Origin: Takakia lepidozioides
Lineage: Eukaryota; Streptophyta; Takakiopsida; Takakiales; Takakiaceae
Direction: 5' to 3'
DNA length: 64,000 bases
Assembly: GCA_030704615.1 (NCBI GenBank)
Contig: CM060731.1
Span: 35,650,001 to 35,714,000, forward strand
Position numbers and translations under genes: made by a program. Of this stretch, positions 46,590 through 59,421 are shown in pieces (positions within the stretch are counted from its first letter, which is position 1; each line of letters begins with the position of its first letter). Under the pieces are notes generated by a model. That model was not told where the DNA came from, ran no database searches, and saw nothing but the letters and a program-made list of their open reading frames with translations.

Positions 46590-48175
46590 AAGGACTTAGG
46601 AAAATTTCAGAAAGAACAATATACACAATATATATTTAATGACACACATTACTACCACAATACTACATGACAAGAATTGAGCACCAAACCTTATGCTCTT
46701 CAATGGTTGCTTTAAACCACCAAACTACACGTTGCTATCTACAAATCTTTGAAAGAATTAATGTTTTATGTGCATTACCAGAGCATGTATAAACAGATTC
46801 CCCCCTTTGGTTGGGACCTACCGCAGGGGCCGGCTTGTCCGGCAAACCCTATGACCTTGTGCTACAAGTAGGCCCCGCCACAGGCACATGCGAGCGCATT
46901 GAAAATGCTATTATCTTTCAATGATAAGCGATATTAGATATTACATCTATTTAATCTCTATGTTTACTTATTTTAAATCTAAAAATAAAAATAAAATCTA
47001 CTTGTTAAGATTTTGATTTTATGTTCTCAAAAGTCTTTGCGCAAGGCTGAGCCCGTTTAAAAACTCAGTGCCACAATAGTGTTGTGGCCCCATAAGACAT
47101 CCTATACCTTGGCATGTGGGTCTTGGTTCGTAAAGCACTGCCAAAACATTTTGTTTGTATTTATCTGATGGTAGGCCTGAGGGGAAGGCCCAAAAATCCA
47201 GGAATGCCCGACGCGAGGGGCATTACCCTTCGTAAAGAAATGCGAATTTTTAAAAAAAAAATCTAATTGCCGGTGCATTCTGCATTTCGGATGCACTCGA
47301 GGGAGCTGATGGGGTGCATTCCGCCAGGTGGAATCCGATGAATTCTTTTTAACTAAATCCGGGAATGCCCTCCAACTCAGGGCATCAACCTATGCAAAAC
47401 CCTCCGATCTGCTTTCGGCTATTTGTGGCTCTGAAAGGGTTCAAGTATTTTCCCCCTCAAGGCCCACTCGTTGCAAGGGGGTGGTATTTCCTTGGGAAAA
47501 AAGAGAAGAAAAGGCATATGACTGGCTCAAAGGGGAGGGTCGACCGGCTACGGGCTGAAGCCTGTATGGGAGCTCCCCGGCATAGTGGAAGAGACGACGG
47601 GAGGCCGGGCAGGGCGCGCAGGCCTGGGAGAGTCCGGAGCTACGTTTGATAGGCGCGACAAATGAAGCAGACGCGCCTCCATCTGACTGGTCCACACTTT
47701 GCGGGCTCTCTCAGGATTTACCCGCCTCATTTGCAAGTTTGCAAGATCCCGCGCTTCATTTCTCTGTATTTTTTGTTCAGCTCACAGCATTGTTTGCATT
47801 GTTTCGATGTTAATTAGGCTGTGTAGAAAGTCTTCGCTCCGTGAGTTGAGCTTTCTCTTTCTTCTTCTTGCTGTGTAAGGATCCCTAGGTGAAACTCTTC
47901 GTTCAATTTCTCATAACACGGATTGTTCTTGAACCTTTGCTAGCTATCCGTATCAGTCGTATATTGTTGAAACAATCCGTATCCGCCTCTTCGTTGGACC
48001 TATCCCACGGCTGAGAGATCCTCAATTTCCCGAGTTGCTGCTCTTGTGTTGCTTCTCCCACTGTCTTTTGCGTGCACGCAATAGATTCTTTCTGGAGTGC
48101 ACTTCAGATTGATCTACCTTGCATTTTCGATTCGTGGTTTACTTGAAGTTTCGTGGTAGCGTGTAATAATTAGCC
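46590..48175. other. Intergenic, no gene recognised
   Basis: AT-rich to about 47.1 kb, then a G/C-rich stretch around 47.5-47.7 kb. The last 300 bases before 48176 are pyrimidine-rich and likely form the promoter and leader of the next gene. Confidence 0.4.
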
Positions 48176-48667
48176 ATGCAGACACGTAGCTGTGGTGGAC
48201 TTTCGTCCTCTCTCGTGCATTTCGAGCGACGGTCGCCATTCCATGGAAATTTGGAATGCTTCCCATCCAATTCGGTGCAGTGCAAAGTTGGAACGAAAAA
48301 ATCTGTCATTTGTAGCATTGCAGCGGGATCCATCGTCCTCAGCAATCCGCCGTTTCTGGGAGGGTACACAGCCTCAACGCGACAGCTTCAGACCAGGGCC
48401 GTTGCAAATGAGGGGTTTCAGGGAATTCCAGTAGGAGAATATGGCGAAAGATTTCTAAGGCCGGAGGAAGATGATGAGGAAGATGACGAGGAAGATGATG
48501 AGGAAGATGATGAGGAAGGTGAAATCAGATTGGAATGCGATGAGAGTGGTTGTGTCATTGTCATGCCCAAGGCGAAAAGCTTAGCTGAAGAAGACGATGG
48601 AGAAGGCTATCTCCGCTGTGACCTGTCAGGTAGATCCTTCTCAGAAAGTCACCTGCGTGAGCTTTAA
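48176..48667 (+). CDS. Acidic, presumably plastid-targeted protein of unknown function
   Basis: Open frame of 163 codons starting MQTRSCGGLSSSLVHFERRS, a Ser/Arg-rich, acid-poor start like a chloroplast transit peptide. A run of Asp/Glu follows (three to four repeats of EEDD between residues 100 and 113), then a short C-terminal core with IRLECDESGCVIVMPKAK and LRCDLSGRSF. I do not recognise the family. The last exon of the neighbouring DUF1818-like gene begins 450 bp downstream; they could belong to one transcription unit, but this frame ends in its own stop. The acidic tract is encoded by a GAGGAAGATGAT-type repeat that is prone to length change. Confidence 0.65.
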   Translation: MQTRSCGGLSSSLVHFERRSPFHGNLECFPSNSVQCKVGTKKSVICSIAAGSIVLSNPPFLGGYTASTRQLQTRAVANEGFQGIPVGEYGERFLRPEEDDEEDDEEDDEEDDEEGEIRLECDESGCVIVMPKAKSLAEEDDGEGYLRCDLSGRSFSESHLREL

Positions 48668-49120
48668 GTGCCTCCAGCTAATCCTGAGTGCTTCACTAGT
48701 ATTCATGTGAACAGAGGCAAACTTCATTGCATGAACTACATTTCGAATGGCAGATTTTTGCTGCTCTCCTTGTTGTAAATGCTATAGTCACTTTATGCAG
48801 CTGTGCATTCTTCTCATGCTAGGGACTTAAAAGACAGATTTCGTAATTCCATGTGTGTGATAGGGCCCTTCCTTGCCTGGTGCAAAACTTATCAGTATGT
48901 CTTGTCCAGTGCAATTGGTATTGAACCGCCTCCTAACAGTCCACTATTCCATGTTCTTCTGACCCTAGGTAGAGGTTTTGATTCAATTGCTCTTAGCCGG
49001 TGAAGAATTTTGTACAGCTCTGCTTGCCATGGCTAACCAGCATTGTCACTCTACTTCTGCTGGACTTCTGGAGAAAGGGGGAGGGAAAATAAACTTAGAT
49101 CCAAGCCAAGGGAATCTTGA

Positions 49121-51551
49121 ATGCAGTTCTCTTCTTTAATCTCCTGCAAATTCGGCATGATGATAGGTTGCTACTTTGTGGAGGAGCCACCTGAGGATAA
49201 GAGCTTTGAAGTAATTGATGGGGAGGGCTGGCGTTTGGGTTTTGAAACCGCACCAGACTCAGAAGAAAGCTTCTGTGCAATTGTAAGAACCTCACTGTTC
49301 CTGATTTCAAGTCACTAAACTCAATGTGTCAGAGTCTTAAATCATATGGACCTGGTGTCTCAATCCTTTGTGACTTAATTTTCTCCTCTTTCATTGAATG
49401 GAATGTGATAGTGTAAGAGGTCAGGTCCTTCAAAGGTACAGACAAGGCACATTGTTCATTAAGCTTGCACAACATATGGCTTCTACGTAATTAGGAAGTT
49501 ATTGAGGCCAATCACGCCAGCATGGCCCATGTGATTCACATACAAATCGGACATTTGCAGTAGGACTTGTTTATTTTCGTATCAAAGAGAAAAATTCAGC
49601 TCTAGAGGAAGCCATATGCCTCATCCACAGGAGCAGATTTTCCTTAACCTACATCATCATCACCCTAGTATCCCCTATCTGTAAATTTTTTTATGCTGTA
49701 TGTACAGCAGTGCTTGACAAGTCCATTGAGTGTGTCTCACAATCTTCAGCAAGAATCTCTGCATGAATAAGCTTTCCGGAACAAGGAAGCATTGGGTTCC
49801 TCAAGCTACCACTGATACCAAAATATTCCTAAGCTGTGTTGTAATCCTTGCTGTTTGTGGTGGATATGTATGGATCAGGTGGGCGCTGGTGGCTGGAGTG
49901 TTGCTTTGACAGCATCGGAGTTTAATGATTTCTGTAACCTCATTGAGGTTTTATAACCAACTGCACCTTCCTTTGCTGATGACAAAAAATTATTGCTGTG
50001 GTAACATTCCAGGATCTCTTGGAAACTAAACTATCGATTAACTTCTCTGCTATCGTCAGGGCAACACTCAGGTGGGTCCAGGTTGGATGCCGTAGAAGTT
50101 TGTCACCGTGCTGGAGTTCCCCACTATTAAAAGCTGAAGTCCTGCTCAACCATCAGAAGTCTATCTGAGCCAAATGGTGACTGATTACGACTAGCTTCTT
50201 TGCAGACTCTGAGGACGGGCATCACCACAATGGATGAAGAAGGGGTCACTGGGAAGGATGATGTCGTGTTACAGGTTTGTACGTGCTGTGCTCATCTTCT
50301 TCACATGATGGATGGTATCTTCTCCTGGTTACTGAATTTGTAGTTCATGGTATTTTAGAGGTCAGTATGTATGAGTAGAGAGCTAAGGTTATCTGTATTG
50401 TGCTTTCTCCTTCACCGTCTCTAATAACAGACAACATGAGCTCATTGCTTGTTCTAGTTGTGCAGCCATAGCTTCTGACAAAGGGATCGCACATGTTTGC
50501 CGTGGTGAGGTTTCCAGGTGGAAAGAGGTACTGTGTGGATGGAGTGCAGCCTCCCCAAGAAAAGACTGGCAATCCTTCAGGAACTTTGGAAGGTCCGTCC
50601 ATCCGGCTAGTATTTGTGCTCTGTTTTTGCTGAAGAACTTCATTCAACTAAGGAATGGAAACTATTTCAAATTGCAGGCATAAACGATGTTCCTCAAAGA
50701 TTGTGTATCGGAATTCCAAGACTCTCTCTATCCTAAAAATGTGACAGCAATCCAGCAGTTGATTCACAGACTGTCTCTGGCTCATTCCTAATTCGCAGCT
50801 ACGCCGTCAAACAGTGCTAGTACTTCATACAACTGCTAAATCTTTGTTTGGTTTCAGCTCCTCACTTCTCAGTGTCGGACAAGTGAATGTGTATAATGAG
50901 GTGATGTGTCTTTCACCCTGAGTATGATACTGCCAATTACGCCTTCTGATGGTTGATTTATGTATGAAGGGTAACATAAACATCCGTTTTTCTTGTGTTA
51001 TCTTTGTGAATGATTGTGACCAGCTTGGGCCATCAGCACTCATTGACAGTGAGGAGAAAACTGCATTCGACCTACGATTTATACTGTCTGGAAATTCAGG
51101 CAGACGACAGGTATGAGTTTGAGTATTTACACATCTTCGGGCACTCCCACTAGAATGGTCATGTGTTGCAACAGCAAGTCCCACCCTGAAATGACCTTTC
51201 TAATATGAAGGATAGGGTTCTCGTCTTGATCTTTTGGCGGATCACCTATTTTGTCCATTTTAAACTGCAATCTCTCACATCTTGTACGTTTGAGTGTTAA
51301 GAAGCTGTCATGTTAATACATGGATAGAAGCTATGCAATCAAGACAACCTCAAGCAGTTTGTCTATAATTATACAAAAATTCGAATTGCAAACTGAACCA
51401 AAAAAACCTAGCTGATGGTGGTTGTTTGGCTCAGGCTGAAGGTTTCTGGCCCGCGGAGGCAGTGATGAACATGCTGAAGAAGTTGGATGCAGCAGTTTTG
51501 GAACTCGAGCACAATGCAGGACTTACACGACTCGCTGTAGCTGATGCATAG
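49121..51551 (+). CDS. DUF1818-like protein (cyanobacterial/plastid lineage), multi-exon
   Basis: Exons end or begin at: first exon to 49282 (GEGWRLGFETAP), 49879-49947 (VGAGGWSVALTASEFNDFC), 50206-50274 (ITTMDEEGV), 51024-51110 (FDLRFILSGNSGRRQ) and 51435-51551 (AEGFWPAEAVMNMLKKLD), all phase 0 with GT-AG borders. The series GEGWRLG, GxWxVxLTxxEFxDFC, LRFIL..GRR and AEGxWPAEAV matches DUF1818, a family of cyanobacteria and plastid-bearing eukaryotes with unknown function. The start at 49121 is tentative; an upstream exon with a transit peptide is possible. A segment expected between 50274 and 51024 (around E..LWMEV.G) was not identified, so one exon may be missing. Confidence 0.75.
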
Positions 51552-51559
51552 CCTCTGCA

Positions 51560-52830
51560 ATTGTGCCCCTGAGAATTTGCTTGCAACCACCATACTACCC
51601 AAATTGCTAAATAGCTGTTCAGAACGTCTATGCTACGAGCATTGCGATAAGACCAAGTCACCTCAGCAAAAGCAACTGGTTCCCAGCAAAGTGGACTGGC
51701 CCAATCAGCAGTAGCTCAGGCCTGCAATCAAGCCTATTGCATTGTACATCATTACCTCTGTTTTGATATTTTACATCATTGCAGACTAGAGTTGAACCCA
51801 CTGTCTCCGCGGACTGTTTGCCACTCAGACTGGGTGCAGGAGATGATGAGGAAGCCAGAGTGAAGAACTGGGCTGAACCGCTATTTACCATTTGCTGATT
51901 AGTACATAGACATACACAATCTGTGCAATCCAACTTTCTCATGCACCATTCATTGATGATGTAAATTGCTTGCTTGGTTGAACAATCATGTCCCAAAAGG
52001 CTCCAACCACACATGCAAAAGGGTCTTTGTAGCATGCACCACCAGTGCTGCACCCTAACAAGCTTGGAATAGCATTCAGTATAATGCCAATGTTTTTGCC
52101 TGTGTTGACAATCTGAAGGGCATGGTGACAACTATGATTTCAGTTGTAGGTTCTCATACACCATCTCCAGCTGGGTAGGTGAAGCTCTGACAGCTTTGAT
52201 GCGAACTGTGTGTGATCAGAACACCCTGAAATGGATCTACATCTAGACAACCTACTACCCTGATAACCTTTGTGCAGATATGTGTGGTGTGGGTGTCTTT
52301 GTTACTTTACAGGACATGTACTTCACTGCACCTGCAATTCATTGTTCCAAAGGAGGGTCCCAAACAAGGGCGACAAATGGCAGCCATTATGAAGTAGTTA
52401 GACTCTGCAAAAAGCACATGTTCCCCCTCAAAATCTTCAAAGGAGCAGTGCAAAAAGCTTCAAATTGCACAGGTCTGATGATCGAGAAATCTTCCAAGGA
52501 GCCTTGCAAAAAGCTTAAAATTGCACAGGTCTGATGATCAAGCTTTTCAACGTCCTTGCAAAAGCCTTGCAAAGAGAAGCAAGATGGCCACTGATCAAGT
52601 ACTTGCTGCTGTTGCTACGTGTGATTTGCATCACAATTGACCTACAAAATGCACACCCTGCTCACCAAGGTAGCATATGGAATAGAAGAAGCAATCTGAC
52701 CGACCTCTTGTTCCAAGGCATGCAAGCCTGCCTTTGCTTGCTGTCAAAACTTTCTTCATGTGCTTATTTAGTTTCATCAACCAAAGGTGTATCCTTGCAA
52801 CACCAATCTGTCAGGGCGGGGTTCATGGTC
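51560..52830. other. Intergenic; one short direct repeat
   Basis: No gene recognised. At about 52455-52480 and 52507-52532 the sequence GCAAAAAGCTT.AAATTGCAC followed by AGGTCTGATGATC is repeated 52 bp apart. Confidence 0.4.
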
Positions 52831-52833
52831 TCC

Positions 52834-53330
52834 TCAGACCTGTGCATCGGCCGCATCTGCTACAATTGGCAGTCGAGGGGTCTTCCCAAGGAGACACGAA
52901 ACCACTCCAAATACAAAGCATGCGACAAGGAAAAGGAACACCGTGTGGTTAAAGACCACAAGCAGCTCAAATCCGATGCCGCTCCGAGGGCTGAATGTGC
53001 GCTCGACGAGAGTTGGAAATATAAGAAGAACGTCCAGCACCACCGCCTGCATGGTGTTAAATCTCACATAACGGCTGAAGCTCGGATTCCTCACAATTGC
53101 CAGATAAAGTGCGAAAAACGCTATAAAATTTGAGTATGCCAAGAGGAGGCTTAGCAAACCCCAAGAAGACCACTGTAGGAACGTTCTGAAAGAACAGACA
53201 TGGTAACGGGGAAGCTGAATGGTATTCCACTGTGCCGAGGCGCTCGCCAACATAGTGTTTTGCATCCCTAGGCTCCATTGCAAGCCATAGAGAACCCAAC
53301 ATGAAACAGAAGAAAGATTATGTGGCTGAT
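52834..53330 (-). CDS. TIC20: Tic20-family chloroplast import protein (3' exon)
   Basis: The minus-strand frame carries the Tic20-II/V signature: ALYLAIVRNPSFSRYVRFN, then MQAVVLDVLLIFPTLVER, FSPRSGIGFELLVVF and VACFVFGVVSCLLGKTPRLP, ending IVADAADAQV and a stop. Four hydrophobic segments fit the inner-envelope channel component of the TIC translocon. The upstream part (HNLSSVSCWVLYGLQWS) corresponds to the start of the mature protein. The 5' exon with transit peptide was not resolved; a candidate lies at 53366-53551, ending PTKTDRM, close to a conserved P-x-x-x-DR position. The boundary is therefore approximate. Confidence 0.8.
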
Positions 53331-53559
53331 GACCCCTAAGAAAGGACTAAAAATATGTGTAGATACTAGAGCCACTGCATCCTATCCGTCTTTGTTGGCT
53401 CCGTCCTCCCATGAAGATCTGTAATTAGGGTAGATGCCACAATCGATGACAAAATAAACATCTGAAGCATGGCTAAAGTGGTTTTTTTAGCCAAGCAAGT
53501 TTTCCAGGGCGAAAGTAGAATGGAAAAGGTGTTGGGAACAACAGCCACCATTAACCAAC

Positions 53560-55198
53560 TACCGTACGGCGTCCCTCATGAGACTCTTGCAAGACTCTCA
53601 CTGATCCTTCCGCTCCCCCTCCCTTTAGCATATCCCATGGAAGATTCTTCCATCTCTGCAAGGCAGATCCATTGGAGCTTTTTAAATTAATTCCAGAGAT
53701 TATAAAGAAACTAAGGAATGTTTTGCGTTCTTCGGTCACTGTTTGTCATCAATCACGGGCCCGGCGCCCGCCTGTTGTAGCAGCAGTCTTCCTCTAGAAC
53801 ACAGTTTCTGCGTTTTTTGTTTTTCACACTGTGTCCCGTGGACTGGCCCTTTCCCCTCTTTGTCCCCTCCCTTCCCAACTCGAGTGCTTTCATGGCACAG
53901 ACATTCAATAGATCCTCCCGGTAACGGAGGGGATTTCTGAATCCGTATAGTCCTTGGATCAATGCTGGCTTAGAGTAGACGCTGGACACTGCAGTTGGAT
54001 GGTGAGGTTCTCTGTCTCCCCATTACTACTTCAAGTTCAGTAGAAAATGAATGGGACTCATCCCCGAGGACAGAAATGATTCCTGAAGCTGTATGTAAGG
54101 ATCTGGTGGCCGTATGGGAGTGGAGTTCAGTTGACCGGACAAAATTAATAGGAGCCTTCCTATTGCCGAAGTTAAACGTGTTCAATTTCATCTGTTCTCT
54201 CTAGTCCAGCAATCGTAACTCCCTGCGTCAGCCATTTTCAGTTCCGGAGATGGTAATCTCTACATGTAAGAAAAATAAGCACTTTCAATTTTCTGTGCAC
54301 ATGCACAGGTACTCGAGCTACAGATACTCTTCAGCTCCACAACTGAAATAATGGACCACTGGCAGATTTTCCAGCACTGGATCTGTATCTTGGATTTAGG
54401 TTTTTATCTTTGACTAGAGAATTTCTGGAATGCTGAACGATAAGGGATGATGTCCCACCCCTGTCAGTGATTGTACTCAAAATTGAACAATTTATATATC
54501 GACCAGTGGTGTCCAACTATATCGAGGAACTCTTGAGAGTTGCGTGCCTTTTTTTATAAAAGAGGGGCAGAATACTGTTTGCACAGACTTCAGAATGCTA
54601 TTGAGGTATCTAAGTGGTTGCACTGGGCATGGATGTGACAACTGCAAATGGTCACCTCACATATGAGACTTGAAATCTGAAGAAGCTTCAGTATGAGGGG
54701 CATGTTGCACAAAGTGGTAAGGCAATGGTGTGTGGCAAAATGGTTCCTACAAGACCTGGAAAACAGTGGCACGGGATTCCATCTGGAAAGTCAGTGCCCT
54801 CATTGACAATAGCTACCGATCAGATGACAGGAAGCAATGGTAGGACCACACAGGAAATGCAGCAGAAATTTGCTGCCACTTTCTGATGTCCCAGGCTGTC
54901 CAATTGATGGAGGCAATAGAACCATGCAACTCTGAAGAGCATCTATCATGCAGGTCAGCTGCTTGGAACTGGGTGCAGCTGAGGCTCCAGCTTCATGACA
55001 GCGGAGATCAATTGGTTTATGTTTACATGTTCACAAGCAGAAGCATGGTTTCACAGGGATGTGGAAGGTGAGTTCCATCAGAAAGGCAGCCAATATAGTG
55101 CCCAGGGAACGCAATGGCACTCTGAAGTATCTATGTGATATGCAAAACATCTTTTCTATTAGAAAGAGGAGATTTTGATAAAACTCGGTTTGAGAACA
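53560..55198. other. Intergenic, no gene recognised
   Basis: Presumably contains the promoter and first exon(s) of the Tic20-like gene (minus) and the promoter of the coiled-coil gene (plus). No other coding region could be supported. Confidence 0.4.
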
Positions 55199-58100
55199 AT
55201 GGCTGCTCGAAGCAACACAGCACCGAGCAAGAAATCGGGTCAATTGCCACAAATTGCCGTCAAGCTTGAGCCCTGGGGTGATGGTGGTTCCAAAGGGGGA
55301 GGGGTTGAAGCATTTCCGCAGGTGGCAGGTGCTTGTGGGGATAAGGATGATGATCCGTGCCTGAGCTGTTCAGCCAGAGGGGATGGGCCGGCATCCCCAA
55401 TGGAACGAGCGCCTGTAGCTGCCAAGAAAATGGGACTAGCTTCACGCGACAAGGAGTCCTTGCTGGAGGAGATTATTGAGTTGAAAAGGGCGCTCGCTGA
55501 CCAGGCCTACCATCTCAAGCTTCACAAAGTTCATGCAGCATCTGTTCAAATGGAAAACAGGTCTGTATCCCCTGCATCTTTTTGCACTTATAGTATTCAG
55601 TTTCCCCAGTTGATACTCGAGTCAAACGACCTCTCCAACTATGCTCTGTTCTTCTTTCTTTCTTTGTCCTGTGGATGTGATATGATTTCTTCTTCTCCAC
55701 TCCCTCTGCACTGGAAGCTAGTCTACTGAGCACATCTGTCTCTCTCTGTTTTTCTTCAGCTGCTCTAACTTCTTACGATGTGGTTGTGGCTGCTCAAAAC
55801 CTTCACTACCTCTATATGTTTGAAGCCAGCTAGTGTAAGGTGCAATCAAGCAAGTGGAAATTCCTTGGTTGTGGTAGAACCTGGTCAAATGGTCACAAAC
55901 CTTACAGAATTTGGCACAGCATCACATGCCTAAGCACCCATCCAATGTCCCTTGGGTTGTCACTTGCGCACGAGTACTGGGAGCTGTGAGTACATCTGTA
56001 TCTTCAATTGTAGGGACACGTAGTATTTGGTTGATGAAACATTCATCCATATACTTCAACTTGTTTGAGAATTATTGTGTATGACCTTTGTGGTGTTTCT
56101 ATCCCACTTACTGACTCCCATGGTGTTATATGTATGAGACTTTGCTTGCATGATGATTTCTCTCTTCATATCACGAGTCCCTTTTTGGTCAAAACTTCTA
56201 CCACCTGAAAATATACCCCTCGTGATTCTCAGTATATCAGGTAGCAAACCATATATAGCAGTAGGCAAATTATCACATGACTTAAGAAGACTACATTTCC
56301 AGCATACCTGCCAAATTGCAGGAAATTGGAGAAAGACATTGAGCAATTGGAGCAGCAGGGAAACCTAGAAGCTCCAAGAACTGGAGGGCCTTCATGTTTA
56401 CGGGCCAAGCTCCAAGGCTTGTGCCTCTCTCATGCCCACAGTCAGCTGATTCAGGAATATAGACATCACACATGTCAAATGATCTGAGTTTGAGTTGCTC
56501 GGTGGGTGGGATGTTACCTGAACTACTCAGTCCCAGGGTGCTTGCTTTCCTCGAAGCTATTTCAGAATATGGGGAAGAGAGAATGTGTGCTTCTCCCTTT
56601 AAATCTGCTCTAAACTATGTCTCAGCTTGGCAAGTCAAACCTGGGGAGATTGATTAATATCAGTTCAATTTGACACCTTGATTGTCAATCATGGAACCCG
56701 GGACTTCTACGAGTCATTCCAAATTATGTGAATGGAAGGTAAGGTGTTCAGTACTTGAGAGGTATCGTGGTCGGTTAATAATACACCAAAAAAAATAAAT
56801 CTGAGTTGAAAGTCATGTGAAACAAGTGATTGACATTTGAAGGTGGTGTGCAGGGCTGAAGGGACGGTTGCTGGAGTTGCAGTCCATATGCGAAACCCAC
56901 CACGATGAACTTGTCTTGCTTCGGAGAGATTTCCGTGTGTCTCGCACTCATGTAAGAAAAACAGTATCTTGTAGTCAAAACATGACTCTTGTATCCAGTT
57001 TCCACAGAATTCCACTTTGGACATGGATCATTTTAACAGGGCCACAGTTTTGTATATGCAACCGCTACGGAAGTCTCACTGCTTGTGAAGCTGGATGGAA
57101 CGATAAAACTCCATGGGGAATAGGTACACTACCTAAGCATAGCTGCACGCTTGAAAGGGTTTTAGCTGTAGCAGTGATGTTGTGTACATAAATGAATATG
57201 TGGTTAATATGTGCTCCATATTAATGGTACTTGTCTTTATTTTGGGACAGGAAGTAGAAGTAGAGAGAGATGTGTTTGCTGGAGAAATAGGGAGGCTACA
57301 GAAAGTGCTGAGGCGACTGCGAGCCTTGCACAGTCGGATTTCCTCCGAAAATAGGGAGATTGTACGCCTGCGAGAGAAGATATATCGCGTGGAGTGCTCT
57401 AACCAACGCCTTGAAAACTGTATCTCTGTAAGACTTTCTGCTCTTTGATGCTGCAGTTTTCAGCTGCATTTGTAGGTGTGGATAGCTTAGTATCTGAGGG
57501 GTCCAGTCTAGGCCAGAGGCGCTTAATTGGTTCATGTGGATTGCACTGGAATAAATGGCCTTCTAGTCCTCTCTAAAACCAGCTTTGATGGAGTATATTG
57601 TGTGGAAAGTTGTCTACATCTTGGAGGTGGTGGATTGCTTCAAGAGCTACCCTCACATCACTTTTCAATCTTGAAGGCTTAAGCCTCTTCAACCTCGTCT
57701 GCCATGTTGAGGTTGTTTTCTCACACTCCAATGGGATACACCACACACATGCAGGTGATACATCAAACAGTAGACAGGGCCAACAAAGACATCACGGCAG
57801 TTCGAAGCAAAGCTGGTGAGGCAACAGCGGAGGCCAAAAAACATGGCAAGAAGGTTAAGGAGTTGCAAGAGCATTCCGACCTTCTTGAAGGCCTGCTGGA
57901 GAGAGAGCGTGTCGAGAAGTCGCGAATGGAGAAAAGGATACGATTCTTAGAGGAGGAGATCAGAAGACTAGAGCGGGAGAAAGCAGCTGCTAAAACAAAA
58001 GCACTACTTGAAGGTGCTGCGGCCAGGGCACAAGCAAGGAAAGGTAAGAAAGGAAAGAAGGGGAAGAAAGGAGACAAAGACAGCAAAGACCAAGATGGCA

Positions 58101-59421
58101 AAGACAAAGATGGCAAAGACGGGAAAGACAGTGGGAAAGACGGCAAAGACGGCAAAGAGGTAGGCAATGAAGATGGCAAAGGTGGCAAATTGGATGATGA
58201 AAGTGAGGATGGAAGTGAGAGGTCAAGCAAAGGTGGGAAAGGCTCGTCTCCTTCGTCCGGTGATGGAAGTGGTCGGTCAGATACTGCATCCCCTGGTTCC
58301 GGAACCTCAGATAGTAGAAGTGGGCGAGGTACCCCTGATTCCAGTGCTGCTTTTCTCCATGCCCAGGAGGAGTACCTAGAGAAAGTGGGGGCTGCAACAG
58401 AGAAGTTTGTGGAGTCCGTGCCTGCTTCACAGCCCTCATCACCAAATTCCAAGTCCAAATCTGACAAGTCTGAGAAGCCCAAGAGCCCTGCGGAAGAGGA
58501 GAAATCACACTCTCAACTTGAAAAAGAGAAGGAGACTTTCACTGAGAAAATAGATCGAGCCGAAAAGTCATTCCTTGAGACCATGGAGGAGTTGGAGTAT
58601 GGTTCAGTTGGAAGTGACAAAAAATCAAAATCGAAGCAAGGTAAGTTGTCAGCCGAACAACAAGAGGCACTCCAGAAAGAACAGCAAGCTGCTGAAGCAG
58701 CACGTCGAACTGCCGAAACAGCTAAACAGGCTGCTGAGCTTGAAGCCAAAAAAGCTCAGGATGATGCAAGAAGATTGGCTGCAGAACTTGCAGCCCTGAA
58801 AGCCAAGCAAGCTGCTGATGAAGCCTCCCGAAATTCTGGGGGATCTGGTGGAAAGAGATGGGCAACTGAAAAGATGATAATCCAAGTTGGTGATGAACAG
58901 CTTGTGGCAGGTGACTACACGTCTGAGGTGCAAGATAAAGGTAGTGAAATTGCCATCAGAGTACAAATCAAGAGCTCCTTGGGCAGCCAGGCTTCAAAGG
59001 ATGCAGCAAGGGTAAAAGCTGGAGAGGATTCTGGTAAAAATGCTGGTAAGACAGCTGCAGAAGCAGAATCCAAGGAACGGCCTGCTAAGAGGAGGCTAAG
59101 AGAAAGAAGGCTGATGCAGATGAGGCAGCCCGAAGACAGGGGTCCTTTGATGAACACAAGAAACGGATGGCAGCAGAGTTGGAAGAAGCAAAGAGAAGGG
59201 CTGCAGAGGAAGAAGCAAAGAGAAAGGCTGCTGAGGCAAGTTCATCTGGTGAGTTCTTTGACAGAGACATGCAAGGGGTCATCAAGACGAATATCAAGGA
59301 AGTGTTGGAGCATTTAGAAAACATATCGGAGGTCGTACAAGCCAAGTCGGAGGGAGGTGATGGGGATGTCGCCAAGGACCAAAAAGATGCTGCAAAAGAT
59401 GTCTTGCAAAAGTTGGATTGA
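55199..59421 (+). CDS. Coiled-coil protein with K/D/G-rich repeat tract, five exons, one frameshift
   Basis: Exons 55199-55560, 56322-56395, 56854-56951, 57251-57427 and 57755 onward join in phase. The N-terminus is low complexity; coiled coil starts at DKESLLEEIIELKRALADQ and continues through exons 2-4 (KLEKDIEQLEQQ, GRLQKVLRRLRALHSRIS). Exon 5 holds a long helix, then a tract of GKKGKK and GKDGKD repeats, a Ser/Asp-rich linker, a second Ala/Glu/Lys-rich coiled coil and a C-terminal helix (IKEVLEHLENISEVVQ). Near 59090 the natural frame is lost by one base (AAGAGGAGG where AAGAAGGAG would keep it). Read literally, translation ends at 59317 after a scrambled tail; the other frame runs to 59421. 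A similar upstream ATG lies at 55175. Not assigned to a family; cytoskeletal or axonemal roles are possible but unproven. Confidence 0.72.

Noticed and set aside
52534-53133. 200-codon plus-strand reading frame
   Set aside because: It lies antisense to the Tic20-like exon, whose minus-strand protein has clear family motifs; the plus frame has none.
57763-58482. 240-codon minus-strand Ser/Leu/Pro-rich frame
   Set aside because: Shadow of the repetitive K/D/G-rich coding exon on the opposite strand.
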